From Aquiflexum lacus (lineage in GTDB: Bacteria > Bacteroidota > Bacteroidia > Cytophagales > Cyclobacteriaceae): DNA of 64,000 bases. Location: positions 93,679 through 157,678 of the forward strand of contig NZ_JABFHF010000013.1 of NCBI RefSeq assembly GCF_015476655.1, read 5' to 3'. The notes under the pieces are model-generated. The model worked only from the letters and a program-made list of their open reading frames with translations, was not told the DNA's origin and made no database searches. Both the position numbers and the translations under genes were made by a program. Below are positions 16,494-25,617 of this stretch, in pieces. Positions within the stretch are counted from its first letter, which is position 1. The number at the start of each line of letters is the position of its first letter.

Positions 16494-19298
16494 TTACTTA
16501 AAATCAAACCATAGTTTTATCCCAAAAGGGGTATCTCCTGTATGGCTTACGCCACTGCCTTTTTCACCACTCGGACCCATCGTCTCGGGTCCAGAGAATT
16601 TATTACCAATAGGCGATATCTGATGGAGGAAAGATATATCGCCTTTTGGCATTTTTGGAGTAACTCCTGCAGTGGCATGGGGTGGATTTTCGGGATTGTA
16701 CAGTTTGAAAAACATTCCCGGTGTGCCGGAATATATTTGGATATTTCCTTCTTCCGTCTGCAGTTCCATGGCATATAGATTGGCATGGTAGCCTTTGAAT
16801 TCGGGATAAATCAAGTTATCATAACTGTAACCAGTCATGGTATTGTTATAAGCTTTTTCCCATAAGCCAAATTCAGCGCCTTTTAACCTGTTTTTCCAAA
16901 CCCTATAAGGACCATCTCCTACCCACGTCACACCTTTTACCTTTTCTTCAGGATAAGAAAATGATATCCCCAAATAGTCAATGCCTCCACCACCAAAGGC
17001 AGGACCATTGGATTCAAAAGACAACAGTCCGGAACTATGGACAGTCCAAGTAGCCTTTTTGGGATAGGCTGAATAGGCTATGTGGACCTGAATACTTCCC
17101 TCCTCGTCCATTTCCCAATACACTTTTTCCACCTGTGAATCCATTCCTTCCACCATTGGGCCGTTGGCAAATGAAAAGAACTTTGTTCCGTTTTGAACTT
17201 TAGTCAAACCACCTGTTTCAAGATCAAAAGAATAAGTCATCTCTCCTGCCTGTATTTTCAATTGACCGTTTTCTTCCTCCATTTGAACCATATTCATTTC
17301 ACTTGAACCGGATTCAATTAATTCTCTTGTTAAAAAGTCCGAAGGAGGGTGAATTGGCCAACTCCAAGTATATAATTCCTTACCATTCCAATCAAAGGCA
17401 CTAATTGAGAGGTAATCCGATTGATCAAAATTATCAGGAAGGTCTAGGTCTATTCTCTTTGTTTCACCTGGAAGTACGTCAGGAAGGTTGATTAGTTTTT
17501 TATGGACATCACTTTGACTCTCTAAGCCATTGATAGAAAAAAGTTTCCATTCAAGTTTGCAGTCCTCTAATGAGGAATAGATATATTGATTTTCTATTAA
17601 AATCTCCCCGTTGAAATTGGCGTTGAGGTTGAAAGGCTGAACTTGTATCGGGGACCATATTTCCTTTATGGTGTAAAAACTTCCTTCCTTTTCTTTATAA
17701 GGGCCCAAAATTCCGTCAGGGGCATGGTTATCATCAGCATCCAACTCTCCGTTTCTATCTGTTCTGACCACTGCTTCATCTGCAAACACCCAAAGAAACC
17801 CACCGGAATAAACCGGATTTCTTTTGAATGCATGCCAATAGTCATCCAATCCTGCACCATGACCGCCATCATAAAGTCCATGCATAAATTCCGTGGGCAT
17901 GAACGGAACCTGGCCATGGGTCAATCTTTGTACGCCTGCATTATATTTAAAATAGTGGAAGATATCCATGCCATTCCTGATTAACCATGGGTAGATGACT
18001 GGCCGTTTTTGGATATCGTATTCATGAAACCATTTCTCATTTTCAAAATCCCAACCCCCTTCATTGCCGTGGTCCCATATCACTACCGAAGGATGATTGG
18101 CATCTTTGAGGACGGTGGCTTTGATGACCTTCGGCCCGACTTCGGTATCATAGCCTTGCTGCCAACCTGCCACCTCATCCAAAACAAACAAGCCGAGAGA
18201 ATCGCAAAGGTCCAAAAACCGCTCATCAGGTGGGTAATGCGACATCCTTACCGCATTCATGTTCATCTCCTTCATCAACAAGATATCTTCCAAATGATTG
18301 GCTTCACTCAAAGCTCTACCTGAATTAGGATAAAATGAATGCCTGTTCACTCCTTTGAAGACAACTCGTTTGCCGTTGACATAAATCCCATCCTGTTCCC
18401 TCAGTTCAACTGTCCTGAATCCAAAGTTCTCCTTCTTTTGAAAAACGATATTTTCATTTTGCATCAAGATAAATGATGCCTCGTACAGATGAGGGTGTTC
18501 GGGGTTCCATGTTTTGATACCTTCAATTTTTCCTGAAAGCCAAGAATCCTCGCTTATATCTGCTGATTCAATGCTTCTTATTCCTAAATCAGAACCTTTT
18601 TCTCTGATCTCAATTTTAACTTTGGCATTTTTGGGTGGATTATTGATTTCAATCAGACTGTTGAAAGTACCATCTGCTTTGGCATCTATTGCAAGTCTTG
18701 TAAAATGTGCATTGGGTAAAACTTCCAGGTAAACCGGTCTGAAAATCCCACCAAAAATCCAAAAATCGGCTTCTCTTTCTGCCCTGTTCACCGAAGCATT
18801 TGCAGAGTGCTTGTTTACTTCTACTTCTAGGACATTATTCTTGCCATAATTAACCAATTTGGAGATGTCATAGTTAAATCTATAAAAACCACCTTGATGC
18901 ATTTCCCCAACAGATTTCCCATTGATTTTAACCTTGGTATCGGTCATTGCCCCTTCAAAAATAATGTTGATGGTTTTTCCTCTCCAATCTGAAGGTACCT
19001 CAAAGGAATGTTTGTAAAACCCGGTTTCCTTTCCTAAAACCCGCTCGGCGTTTTTATGGTCGTGTCCGTAATTGTAGGTACCGAAACCATGCAGTTCCCA
19101 ATTAGAGGGAACAGGAATGGTACTCCAAGTTTCAGCTTCCCGGCCATCCGATACCATAAATTCCCAATCTACCGTTTCTGCGGCATCCTTACCGGAAAGG
19201 TAAATTCTTTGATAATCCACCTGGGCCAAACTGGAATGCAGAATAGAAAAAATCAGAAAAATAGATGTCAGCGTATTTTTGAGCGTATTGGAGTTCAT
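16494..19298 (-). CDS. glycoside hydrolase family 2, long beta-galactosidase type
   Basis: Exported GH2 enzyme of 934 residues. The ATG at 19298 (NSNTLKNTLTSIFLIFSI...SLAQ) gives a clean signal peptide, so the upstream ATG at 19349 is not used. Order is jelly roll, Ig-like domain, TIM barrel with GVNRHSFYP and MSHYPPDERF, then a C-terminal beta-galactosidase small-chain-like domain (from about 650). The acid/base Glu lies in HGNEGGWDF near 411 and the nucleophile probably in PTEFMHG near 467. It heads the minus-strand transcript GH2-enolase-GH2, divergent from the DUF1080 gene across a shared putative LacI-family operator. Confidence 0.9.
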   Translation of the reverse strand: MNSNTLKNTLTSIFLIFSILHSSLAQVDYQRIYLSGKDAAETVDWEFMVSDGREAETWSTIPVPSNWELHGFGTYNYGHDHKNAERVLGKETGFYKHSFEVPSDWRGKTINIIFEGAMTDTKVKINGKSVGEMHQGGFYRFNYDISKLVNYGKNNVLEVEVNKHSANASVNRAEREADFWIFGGIFRPVYLEVLPNAHFTRLAIDAKADGTFNSLIEINNPPKNAKVKIEIREKGSDLGIRSIESADISEDSWLSGKIEGIKTWNPEHPHLYEASFILMQNENIVFQKKENFGFRTVELREQDGIYVNGKRVVFKGVNRHSFYPNSGRALSEANHLEDILLMKEMNMNAVRMSHYPPDERFLDLCDSLGLFVLDEVAGWQQGYDTEVGPKVIKATVLKDANHPSVVIWDHGNEGGWDFENEKWFHEYDIQKRPVIYPWLIRNGMDIFHYFKYNAGVQRLTHGQVPFMPTEFMHGLYDGGHGAGLDDYWHAFKRNPVYSGGFLWVFADEAVVRTDRNGELDADDNHAPDGILGPYKEKEGSFYTIKEIWSPIQVQPFNLNANFNGEILIENQYIYSSLEDCKLEWKLFSINGLESQSDVHKKLINLPDVLPGETKRIDLDLPDNFDQSDYLSISAFDWNGKELYTWSWPIHPPSDFLTRELIESGSSEMNMVQMEEENGQLKIQAGEMTYSFDLETGGLTKVQNGTKFFSFANGPMVEGMDSQVEKVYWEMDEEGSIQVHIAYSAYPKKATWTVHSSGLLSFESNGPAFGGGGIDYLGISFSYPEEKVKGVTWVGDGPYRVWKNRLKGAEFGLWEKAYNNTMTGYSYDNLIYPEFKGYHANLYAMELQTEEGNIQIYSGTPGMFFKLYNPENPPHATAGVTPKMPKGDISFLHQISPIGNKFSGPETMGPSGEKGSGVSHTGDTPFGIKLWFDFK

Positions 19299-19421
19299 CC
19301 TGGTTATTTTAGGTTTAAGGGTATTAGGGAAGAATATAAAATATTCCACTTATCACTTTCGACTACATACATTCTAAGATAGTTCTTAAATTCAATTATC
19401 AAAATTACAAAAGTCACTTAC

Positions 19422-19441
19422 TCTCGAAATCGTTTGCGTAA
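19422..19441. promoter_or_regulatory. putative LacI-family operator A (divergent promoter)
   Basis: The 20-bp element TCTCGAAATCGTTTGCGTAA has a central CG and near-symmetric half-sites, as LacI-family operators do. It shares its pattern with sites at 22397 and 28462. It lies 124 bp from the GH2 start on the minus strand and 72 bp from the DUF1080 ATG on the plus strand, so it could control both transcripts. Confidence 0.6.
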
Positions 19442-19512
19442 TCAGCTGGTCAGGTTGCTTGAATTACATACACTTAATGTAGAACTTGACAAATATTAAA
19501 ATAACCCAAAAT

Positions 19513-20898
19513 ATGAAAAAGTCAGTATTGCTATTAATGATGCTAGGATGTATGGGTATCATTTCCTGTGAATCTCCCAATTCGGGGAATACATCTTCAG
19601 AATGGAATAATATATTCAATGGTGAAAACCTGGAAGGCTGGAAAGTGGTCGGAGGTGCAGCGCCTTTTGAAGTCAAGGATTCGGAAATCATAGGTTATGC
19701 CAAAGCCAATACCCCGAATACTTTTTTGATAACTGAAAAAGAATATTCGGATTATATTCTGGAACTCGATTTAAAAATCGAAGACCTTTCCAGCAACTCG
19801 GGAATTATGGTCAGGGGTCAGTTTGATCCGACCAAAAGGGATGGACAAGGTTTGGTTTTTGGATATCAGATAGAAGCAGACCCTACTGCCCGTTCTTGGT
19901 CGGGCGGATTATATGATGAAGCGCGAAGAGGTTGGTTGTATCCATTGGACTTAAATCCCAAAGCCAAGGAAGCTTTTAAAATGGGTGAATGGAATTCTTA
20001 TCGAATTGAAGCCATAGGTAAAGAAATCAAAACCTGGATCAATGGTCAGGAGGTCGCCTATGTTGTGGATGATATGGATTCAAGGGGATTTATTGGATTG
20101 CAGGTGCATAGCATTGGAAATCCCGAAGATGAAGGGAATAAGACTTATTTCAGAAATGTCAGGGTACAAACGGAGAACTTAACTCCTACCCCATTTCAGG
20201 GAGATGTATTTGTAGTCAATACTGGATTGAACGAACTGACTGATTTTGAAAAAGAAAAGGGATGGGAACTATTGTTCAACGGCCAAAATTCAGATGGCTG
20301 GAAAGGTGCCTATAAAGAAACTTTTCCTGATAAGGGCTGGCACGTTAATGATGGTATATTAACCATTGAAAAAGCAGATGGTGGTGAGTCCAGCAATTTT
20401 GGAGATATTGTTACTGTTGAAAAATACAGTGCATTTGACCTGGCCTTTGATTTTAAAATGACTGAAGGTGCCAATAGTGGGGTTAAATATTTTGTGACAT
20501 TAAGTGAAGGAAACAAAGGATCGGCTATTGGTTTGGAATATCAAATCTTAGATGACGAAAGACATCCTGATGCCAAAATGGGTATCGATGGCAACAGAAC
20601 CTTGTCTTCCCTTTACGACCTTATCAAAGCAGATAAAAAACCACGATTCGTCAAAGGTCCTGGGGAATGGAACAAAGGTCGGGTTGTTGTATATCCTGAT
20701 AACAAAGTAGAACATTACCTCAATGGCGTAAAAGTAGTGGAATTTGTCAGGGGTTCACAGGAATACCGAGACCTTGTAGCCATCAGTAAGTATAAAATTT
20801 GGGATAATTTTGGTGAAGCCCCAGAAGGACATATCCTGCTTCAGGACCATGGAGATGAAGTCCATTTCAAAAATATCAAAATCAAGAAATTGAAGTAA
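19513..20898 (+). CDS. two-domain DUF1080 lipoprotein (3-keto-disaccharide hydrolase family)
   Basis: A 461-residue lipoprotein; the ATG at 19513 gives the lipobox GIISC (Cys near 19), while the TTG at 19486 would spoil it. Two consecutive DUF1080 concanavalin-like jelly rolls are visible: about 30-215, starting WNNIFNGENLEGWKV, and about 245-460, starting GWELLFNGQNSDGWKG. Each has a similar ending (YFRNVRV and HFKNIKIKK). The family is known for hydrolysing 3-keto-glycosides made by Gfo/Idh/MocA oxidoreductases, which matches the gene 11 bp downstream. A tandem two-domain form may bind two substrates or carry one inactive domain; this cannot be told here. Confidence 0.88.
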   Translation: MKKSVLLLMMLGCMGIISCESPNSGNTSSEWNNIFNGENLEGWKVVGGAAPFEVKDSEIIGYAKANTPNTFLITEKEYSDYILELDLKIEDLSSNSGIMVRGQFDPTKRDGQGLVFGYQIEADPTARSWSGGLYDEARRGWLYPLDLNPKAKEAFKMGEWNSYRIEAIGKEIKTWINGQEVAYVVDDMDSRGFIGLQVHSIGNPEDEGNKTYFRNVRVQTENLTPTPFQGDVFVVNTGLNELTDFEKEKGWELLFNGQNSDGWKGAYKETFPDKGWHVNDGILTIEKADGGESSNFGDIVTVEKYSAFDLAFDFKMTEGANSGVKYFVTLSEGNKGSAIGLEYQILDDERHPDAKMGIDGNRTLSSLYDLIKADKKPRFVKGPGEWNKGRVVVYPDNKVEHYLNGVKVVEFVRGSQEYRDLVAISKYKIWDNFGEAPEGHILLQDHGDEVHFKNIKIKKLK

Positions 20899-20909
20899 AC
20901 CCAAAAACA

Positions 20910-22259
20910 ATGAATATTGATAAAAAAAACAGACGTGAGTTTTTGAAGAAATCAACCTTGGCCACAGTAGGACTCTCGTCCTTGGGGGCTATGGGTTTTT
21001 CAGCAAAAAGTTATGGTAATATAATTGGATCCAATGATAGATTGAATGTTGCAATTGCAGGACTTGGAAGAAGGTTGGGAGCATTTTATGCACCAATCAG
21101 CGATCCTAACAACAATGTGAAGCTGGTAACCCTATGTGATGTCATGGAATCTCAAAGAGGAAAGGCTGCTACGAATTTTACCAAATATATTGATTACAAA
21201 CCAAAATTGGAAAACAGTATTCTCAAGGTAATTGAGGACAAAGAAATCGATGTGCTGATCAATGCGACTCCTGACCATTGGCATGCCCCCGGTACATGGT
21301 TGGCTGTGGAAAACGGCAAACATGTTTATGTAGAAAAACCCTGTAGCCACACCCCCCGGGAAGGGGAAATTTTGCTGGAATACAAAAAGAAGTACGGCAA
21401 GGTGATCCAAATGGGAAACCAACAGCGATCCTCTGACCACACCATAGAAATCATCAATCAGATCCACAATGGCGTGATCGGAAAAGCGTACATGGCTACT
21501 GCATTTTATATCAATCAACGCGGGGAAGTTCCAGTTGCAAAAGAAGCTGCTCCTCCAACAGGTCTGGATTGGGAGCTTTTCCAAGGACCTGCTCCAAGAA
21601 GAAAATATACTCATGATACGTGGAATTATAACTGGCATTGGTATGGTTGGGATTATGGAACTGCCGAAACAGGAAATAATGCCACCCATGAATTGGACGT
21701 CGCCAGATGGGCGCTTCAGGTAGAATACCCTAAGCATGTCCATGTAGATGCCGAAAAATACCACTTTGTAGATGATGGTTGGACCATGTATGACACTATG
21801 TTGGCTACCTTTAAATTTGATGGTGATAAAACGATACAATGGGATGGGAAAAGCAGGAACGGCCACAATACTTATGGCATGGACCGTGGCACCATTATTT
21901 ATGGCACAGAAGGTTCCGTGATTGTAGATAGGGGTCACTACAAATTATTTGACCGTGGAGGCAAATTAATAAAAGAAGTCAAATCAGGAAGTGTAGAAGG
22001 AAGTACCAACCTTGGTGGAGGCGGTGATATGACCACTGTACATGTGAGCAATTTCTTTGCTGCGATCAGGGGTAAAGAAAAGCAAAATTCCACTATTGAT
22101 GACGGGGCAGTCAGCACATTGCTGTGCCATTTGGCCAATATCTCCTACCGTATCGGTGAGAATTTTGATTGTAATCCTGCCAATGGTCATATCTATAATA
22201 GAAAAGGAATGGAATTGTGGTCAAAAGCCTATGAAAAAGGTTGGGAACCTAAAGTCTAA
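20910..22259 (+). CDS. Gfo/Idh/MocA-family oxidoreductase, Tat-exported
   Basis: NAD(P)-dependent sugar oxidoreductase of 449 residues with a twin-arginine leader (KNRREFLKKSTLA) exporting it folded with its cofactor. The Rossmann part is GLGRRLG near residue 50, and the conserved EKP motif of the family is in VYVEKPCSH. The C-terminal alpha/beta domain has HELDVARWAL. With the DUF1080 lipoprotein 11 bp upstream, it fits periplasmic C3 oxidation of a glycoside followed by cleavage. A strong terminator follows, so the two genes form one transcript. Confidence 0.9.
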   Translation: MNIDKKNRREFLKKSTLATVGLSSLGAMGFSAKSYGNIIGSNDRLNVAIAGLGRRLGAFYAPISDPNNNVKLVTLCDVMESQRGKAATNFTKYIDYKPKLENSILKVIEDKEIDVLINATPDHWHAPGTWLAVENGKHVYVEKPCSHTPREGEILLEYKKKYGKVIQMGNQQRSSDHTIEIINQIHNGVIGKAYMATAFYINQRGEVPVAKEAAPPTGLDWELFQGPAPRRKYTHDTWNYNWHWYGWDYGTAETGNNATHELDVARWALQVEYPKHVHVDAEKYHFVDDGWTMYDTMLATFKFDGDKTIQWDGKSRNGHNTYGMDRGTIIYGTEGSVIVDRGHYKLFDRGGKLIKEVKSGSVEGSTNLGGGGDMTTVHVSNFFAAIRGKEKQNSTIDDGAVSTLLCHLANISYRIGENFDCNPANGHIYNRKGMELWSKAYEKGWEPKV

Positions 22260-22283
22260 GTAAAAACTTCCTTAACATTTATC

Positions 22284-22319
22284 AAGCCTTTGGGGACAAA
22301 ATACCCAAAGGCTTTTTTA
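22284..22319 (+). terminator. intrinsic terminator after the Gfo/Idh/MocA gene
   Basis: Stem AAGCCTTTGGG pairs with CCCAAAGGCTT across a 9-nt loop, followed by a run of T. It separates the DUF1080-oxidoreductase transcript from SusC. Confidence 0.85.
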
Positions 22320-22576
22320 TTTTTTTTTATCAATATTTAATACAATAAGCTTAGCATTATCTTTTAAAAGTCAAGATTAAAATAGTTAGAATCATTTTTC
22401 GCAATCGATTCCGTAACTTAAACAACCTCCCTTAAATTCTTCACCACAATACAGTTAAATTTAATTTCAATCGGCTGGAAATAATACCCAAAGATGCTAA
22501 GGGATTTACACCTAGTATTAAATAGTAGAAATAAATAAACTTATTTTCTTTATAATTAACCATAACCCAATCAAAC
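22320..22576. other. susC leader region
   Basis: About 250 bp without a gene, AT-rich, between the terminator and the SusC start. It contains operator B (22397-22416). The 160 bp between operator and ATG is long for a leader and could hold the promoter further downstream. No TAnnTTTG -7 element was found that can be placed with confidence. Confidence 0.5.
22397..22416. promoter_or_regulatory. putative LacI-family operator B (susC promoter)
   Basis: TTTCGCAATCGATTCCGTAA is a near-perfect palindrome with central CG (pattern TTNCGNAATCGATTNCGNAA). It is the best copy of the motif shared with 19422 and 28462, and sits 160 bp before the SusC ATG. Confidence 0.65.
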
Positions 22577-25500
22577 ATGAAACAAAAGTTTTACTTGAAA
22601 TCAGGAATATTTTTATTCCTGCTTGCACTGTCCCTCAATGTATATGGACAGTCAAGAGTAGTGAAAGGACTGGTAACAGACGAATCCAATGAACCCGTTC
22701 CAGGAACTACCGTCATTGTCAAAGGGACAACCTCCGGTACAACTACAGATTTGGACGGAAACTACAGTATATCTGTTTCCGACAACGCCGTGCTGGTATT
22801 TTCCTTTATAGGTTTTATTTCCAAAGAAATAACTGTAGGGAATAATTCAATTATTAATGTAACCTTAAATACAGATTTATCTGACCTTGAAGAAGTCATT
22901 GTAGTGGGTTACGGTACACAAAGAAAAAGTCAATTGACCGGAGCAATCTCATCTGTTGGTGCAAAAGAAATCCAGGAACTCCCCATTTCCAATGCAAGAC
23001 AGGCTTTGCAGGGTCGTGCTGCAGGGGTGGATGTGACAATTGCAGGAAGTAAACCCGGAGCTGGCCCACAGGTAAGAATTAGAGGCCGCCGCTCATTCAG
23101 CGCGGGAAACGATCCGCTCTATGTAGTGGATGGTATACCCTTAGCTGGAAATATTGATGATATCAATCCTCAGGACATCACCTCAATGGAAATCCTGAAA
23201 GATGCCTCATCCACTGCCATATATGGTTCTAGGGGCGCAAATGGTGTGGTACTGATCACCACCAACAGAGGAAAAACCGGAAAGACAATTGTTTCTTTTG
23301 ATATGTTTACCGGAATAAACGAATCTTTGGGAAGAATTGAGGTTTTTGATGGGCCACAATTTGCGGAGTATAAAAGAGAATCCAGAAGAGCGACAGGAAA
23401 CTATCCAGCTGGACCAGCTACACCAGAAGCGGATGCAGCATTATTTGAGCCTGTTGAATTGGAAGGCATTGCTTTGGGAAGAACCACTGACTATGTGGGT
23501 GCATTACTTAGAACTGGGGTTATCCAAAATTACCAGGTTGGGGTTCAGGGAGGAAATGACAAAACTACTTTTTTCATTTCCGGTAACTACTTCAATGAAA
23601 CCGGGGTGGTAAAAAATCAGGATTTTTCGAGGTATACATTCAGAATCAATCTCGATCATAAAATCACGGACAGAATAACTATTGGAACTTCAACCCTATT
23701 GGTCAACAGTCTCAGAAATGGGGAGTTTTTTAACCCTATTGGAGGAGCAATGCAGGAAAACCCTCTCGGTAAACCATTCGACGATGAGGGTAATCTGATA
23801 TTTCTTCCTACAAACGATGGACTGAGAACGAATCCCTTTGCCGAAATTGTTCCAGGTGCCCAACTTGACGAAATTAGCCGTTACAGGATGTTCAATAGTA
23901 TCTATGCAAGCATTAAACTGCATAAAAACCTGACTTTTAGAACCAACTTTGGCCCAGATTTCAGTTTCCAGAGAGCTGGCAGATTTATAGGTTCTCAGAC
24001 CAATAACCGAAGAGGTGCCCCTCCAACGGGAAGTGTTGGAGAAAGATGGGATTTCAACTATACACTGGAAAATTTTCTGACTTATGAAAAAGTGTTTGGC
24101 GAAAAACACAGGCTGAATGTAACGGCCCTTCAGGCCATTCAACAAGACAGGTCAGAAAGGACCAACATCTCGGTATTGGGGATTCCTGCACCAAGCCAAT
24201 TGTACCATCGATTGGGAGATGCCAGTCAAATCACAGGTGTCAATACTGACCTGATTGAATGGGGACTACTTTCCTATATGGGCAGAATTAACTATGGATA
24301 TATGGACAAGTACTTGCTCACCGCAACCCTTAGGGCGGATGGTTCTTCCCGTTTTGGTTCCAATACCAAATGGGGTTATTTCCCTTCTGTAGCATTTGCA
24401 TGGAATATCACCAATGAGGCTTTTATGGCCAATGCTAACATTGACCTGTTAAAATTGAGGGTAAGTTACGGTTCTATTGGTAACCAAGGTATCGACCCGT
24501 ACCAAACTCAGCCTTTATTGGGCAGGACTGTTTATGCATTTGGAAATACAGCCGCCTTTGGCTTTAGACCCAACACCATAGGGAACCCTGACCTCAGATG
24601 GGAGTCTTCTGCAACTTTCAATGTGGGACTGGATTTTGGTCTGATCAAGGGCAGGTTGAATGGTTCCATTGAAGTCTATGATACCCGTACGAGTAGCTTA
24701 TTGGCTCCTCAACCACTTCCCAACTCAACTGGATTTGGCGGATTTACAACCAATATCGGTGAAACGCAAAACACTGGTTTTGAATTGACCGTGACTTCCA
24801 TCAATATGGACAGGTCCAATTTCAGGTGGTCAACGGACCTGATATTCAACACCAACCGGGAGCAGATAATCAGTCTTGCCGGCGGCAAAGTGGATGACAT
24901 TGCAGCTGCGAGATTTATCGGGCAGCCGATTACTGTATTCTATGACTTGAAAAAAGTTGGTATTTGGCAGACCAATGAAGCTGACGTTGCCCAATCGTTT
25001 GGTGACAGAGTCGGAGAGATCAAAATTGATGACTTCAACGGGGACGGAAGAATCAATGCCGAAGATCGACAAATATTGGGTACAGCAGTGCCCGATTTTA
25101 TTGCGGGTCTGACCAATAGGTTCAACTACAAAGCCTTCGACTTCTCCTTCTTCATATTCGCAAGGGTAGGTCAGATGGTGAGAAGCCGCTTCCATGATTC
25201 CAATAATTCCCTCTTTGGAAGGTATAACAACCTTGCCATTGATTATTGGACACCAAACAATCCAACCAATGATTTTCCAAGACCAAATCAGAATCAGGAA
25301 AGTCCTAAATACGCATCTTCCATGTCTTATTTTGATGGCTCATTTCTTAAGATCCGTAACATCAATTTTGGATATACCCTTCCTGCACCATTGGCTTCAA
25401 AAATGAAAATGCAGAGCCTTAGGATATATTCCAGCATACAGCAGCCATTTATATTTTCGGAATACAGGTCCCGATATAAGGGAATTGACCCTGAAACATT

Positions 25501-25597
25501 CATTGACGGTGAACAGGGTGTAGAAGGGGGAAGCGTGAGTGCCAATGTGGCCCCTGCTATTACCACATACACACTTGGTCTTAATGTAAGGTTCTGA
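22577..25597 (+). CDS. SusC-family TonB-dependent outer-membrane transporter
   Basis: A 1006-residue outer-membrane receptor. Order: signal peptide (about 1-24, VYGQ), a CarboxypepD_reg-like domain (about 28-110, GLVTDESNEPVPG), plug domain with VVVGYGTQRK and DASSTAIYGSRGANGV, and a long barrel ending in an aromatic Phe (GLNVRF). These are the diagnostic SusC features. It takes up oligosaccharides together with the SusD partner encoded 20 bp downstream, using TonB energy. A LacI-family operator candidate lies upstream, unlike the hybrid two-component or ECF/anti-sigma control of many such loci. Confidence 0.96.
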   Translation: MKQKFYLKSGIFLFLLALSLNVYGQSRVVKGLVTDESNEPVPGTTVIVKGTTSGTTTDLDGNYSISVSDNAVLVFSFIGFISKEITVGNNSIINVTLNTDLSDLEEVIVVGYGTQRKSQLTGAISSVGAKEIQELPISNARQALQGRAAGVDVTIAGSKPGAGPQVRIRGRRSFSAGNDPLYVVDGIPLAGNIDDINPQDITSMEILKDASSTAIYGSRGANGVVLITTNRGKTGKTIVSFDMFTGINESLGRIEVFDGPQFAEYKRESRRATGNYPAGPATPEADAALFEPVELEGIALGRTTDYVGALLRTGVIQNYQVGVQGGNDKTTFFISGNYFNETGVVKNQDFSRYTFRINLDHKITDRITIGTSTLLVNSLRNGEFFNPIGGAMQENPLGKPFDDEGNLIFLPTNDGLRTNPFAEIVPGAQLDEISRYRMFNSIYASIKLHKNLTFRTNFGPDFSFQRAGRFIGSQTNNRRGAPPTGSVGERWDFNYTLENFLTYEKVFGEKHRLNVTALQAIQQDRSERTNISVLGIPAPSQLYHRLGDASQITGVNTDLIEWGLLSYMGRINYGYMDKYLLTATLRADGSSRFGSNTKWGYFPSVAFAWNITNEAFMANANIDLLKLRVSYGSIGNQGIDPYQTQPLLGRTVYAFGNTAAFGFRPNTIGNPDLRWESSATFNVGLDFGLIKGRLNGSIEVYDTRTSSLLAPQPLPNSTGFGGFTTNIGETQNTGFELTVTSINMDRSNFRWSTDLIFNTNREQIISLAGGKVDDIAAARFIGQPITVFYDLKKVGIWQTNEADVAQSFGDRVGEIKIDDFNGDGRINAEDRQILGTAVPDFIAGLTNRFNYKAFDFSFFIFARVGQMVRSRFHDSNNSLFGRYNNLAIDYWTPNNPTNDFPRPNQNQESPKYASSMSYFDGSFLKIRNINFGYTLPAPLASKMKMQSLRIYSSIQQPFIFSEYRSRYKGIDPETFIDGEQGVEGGSVSANVAPAITTYTLGLNVRF

Positions 25598-25617
25598 TAC
25601 AATCAAAAAATATAGTT

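Noticed and set aside
21132..21938. A 268-codon open frame on the minus strand
   Set aside because: Antisense to the Gfo/Idh/MocA gene, which has strong motifs. The shadow has repeated low-complexity sequence and no recognisable domain.
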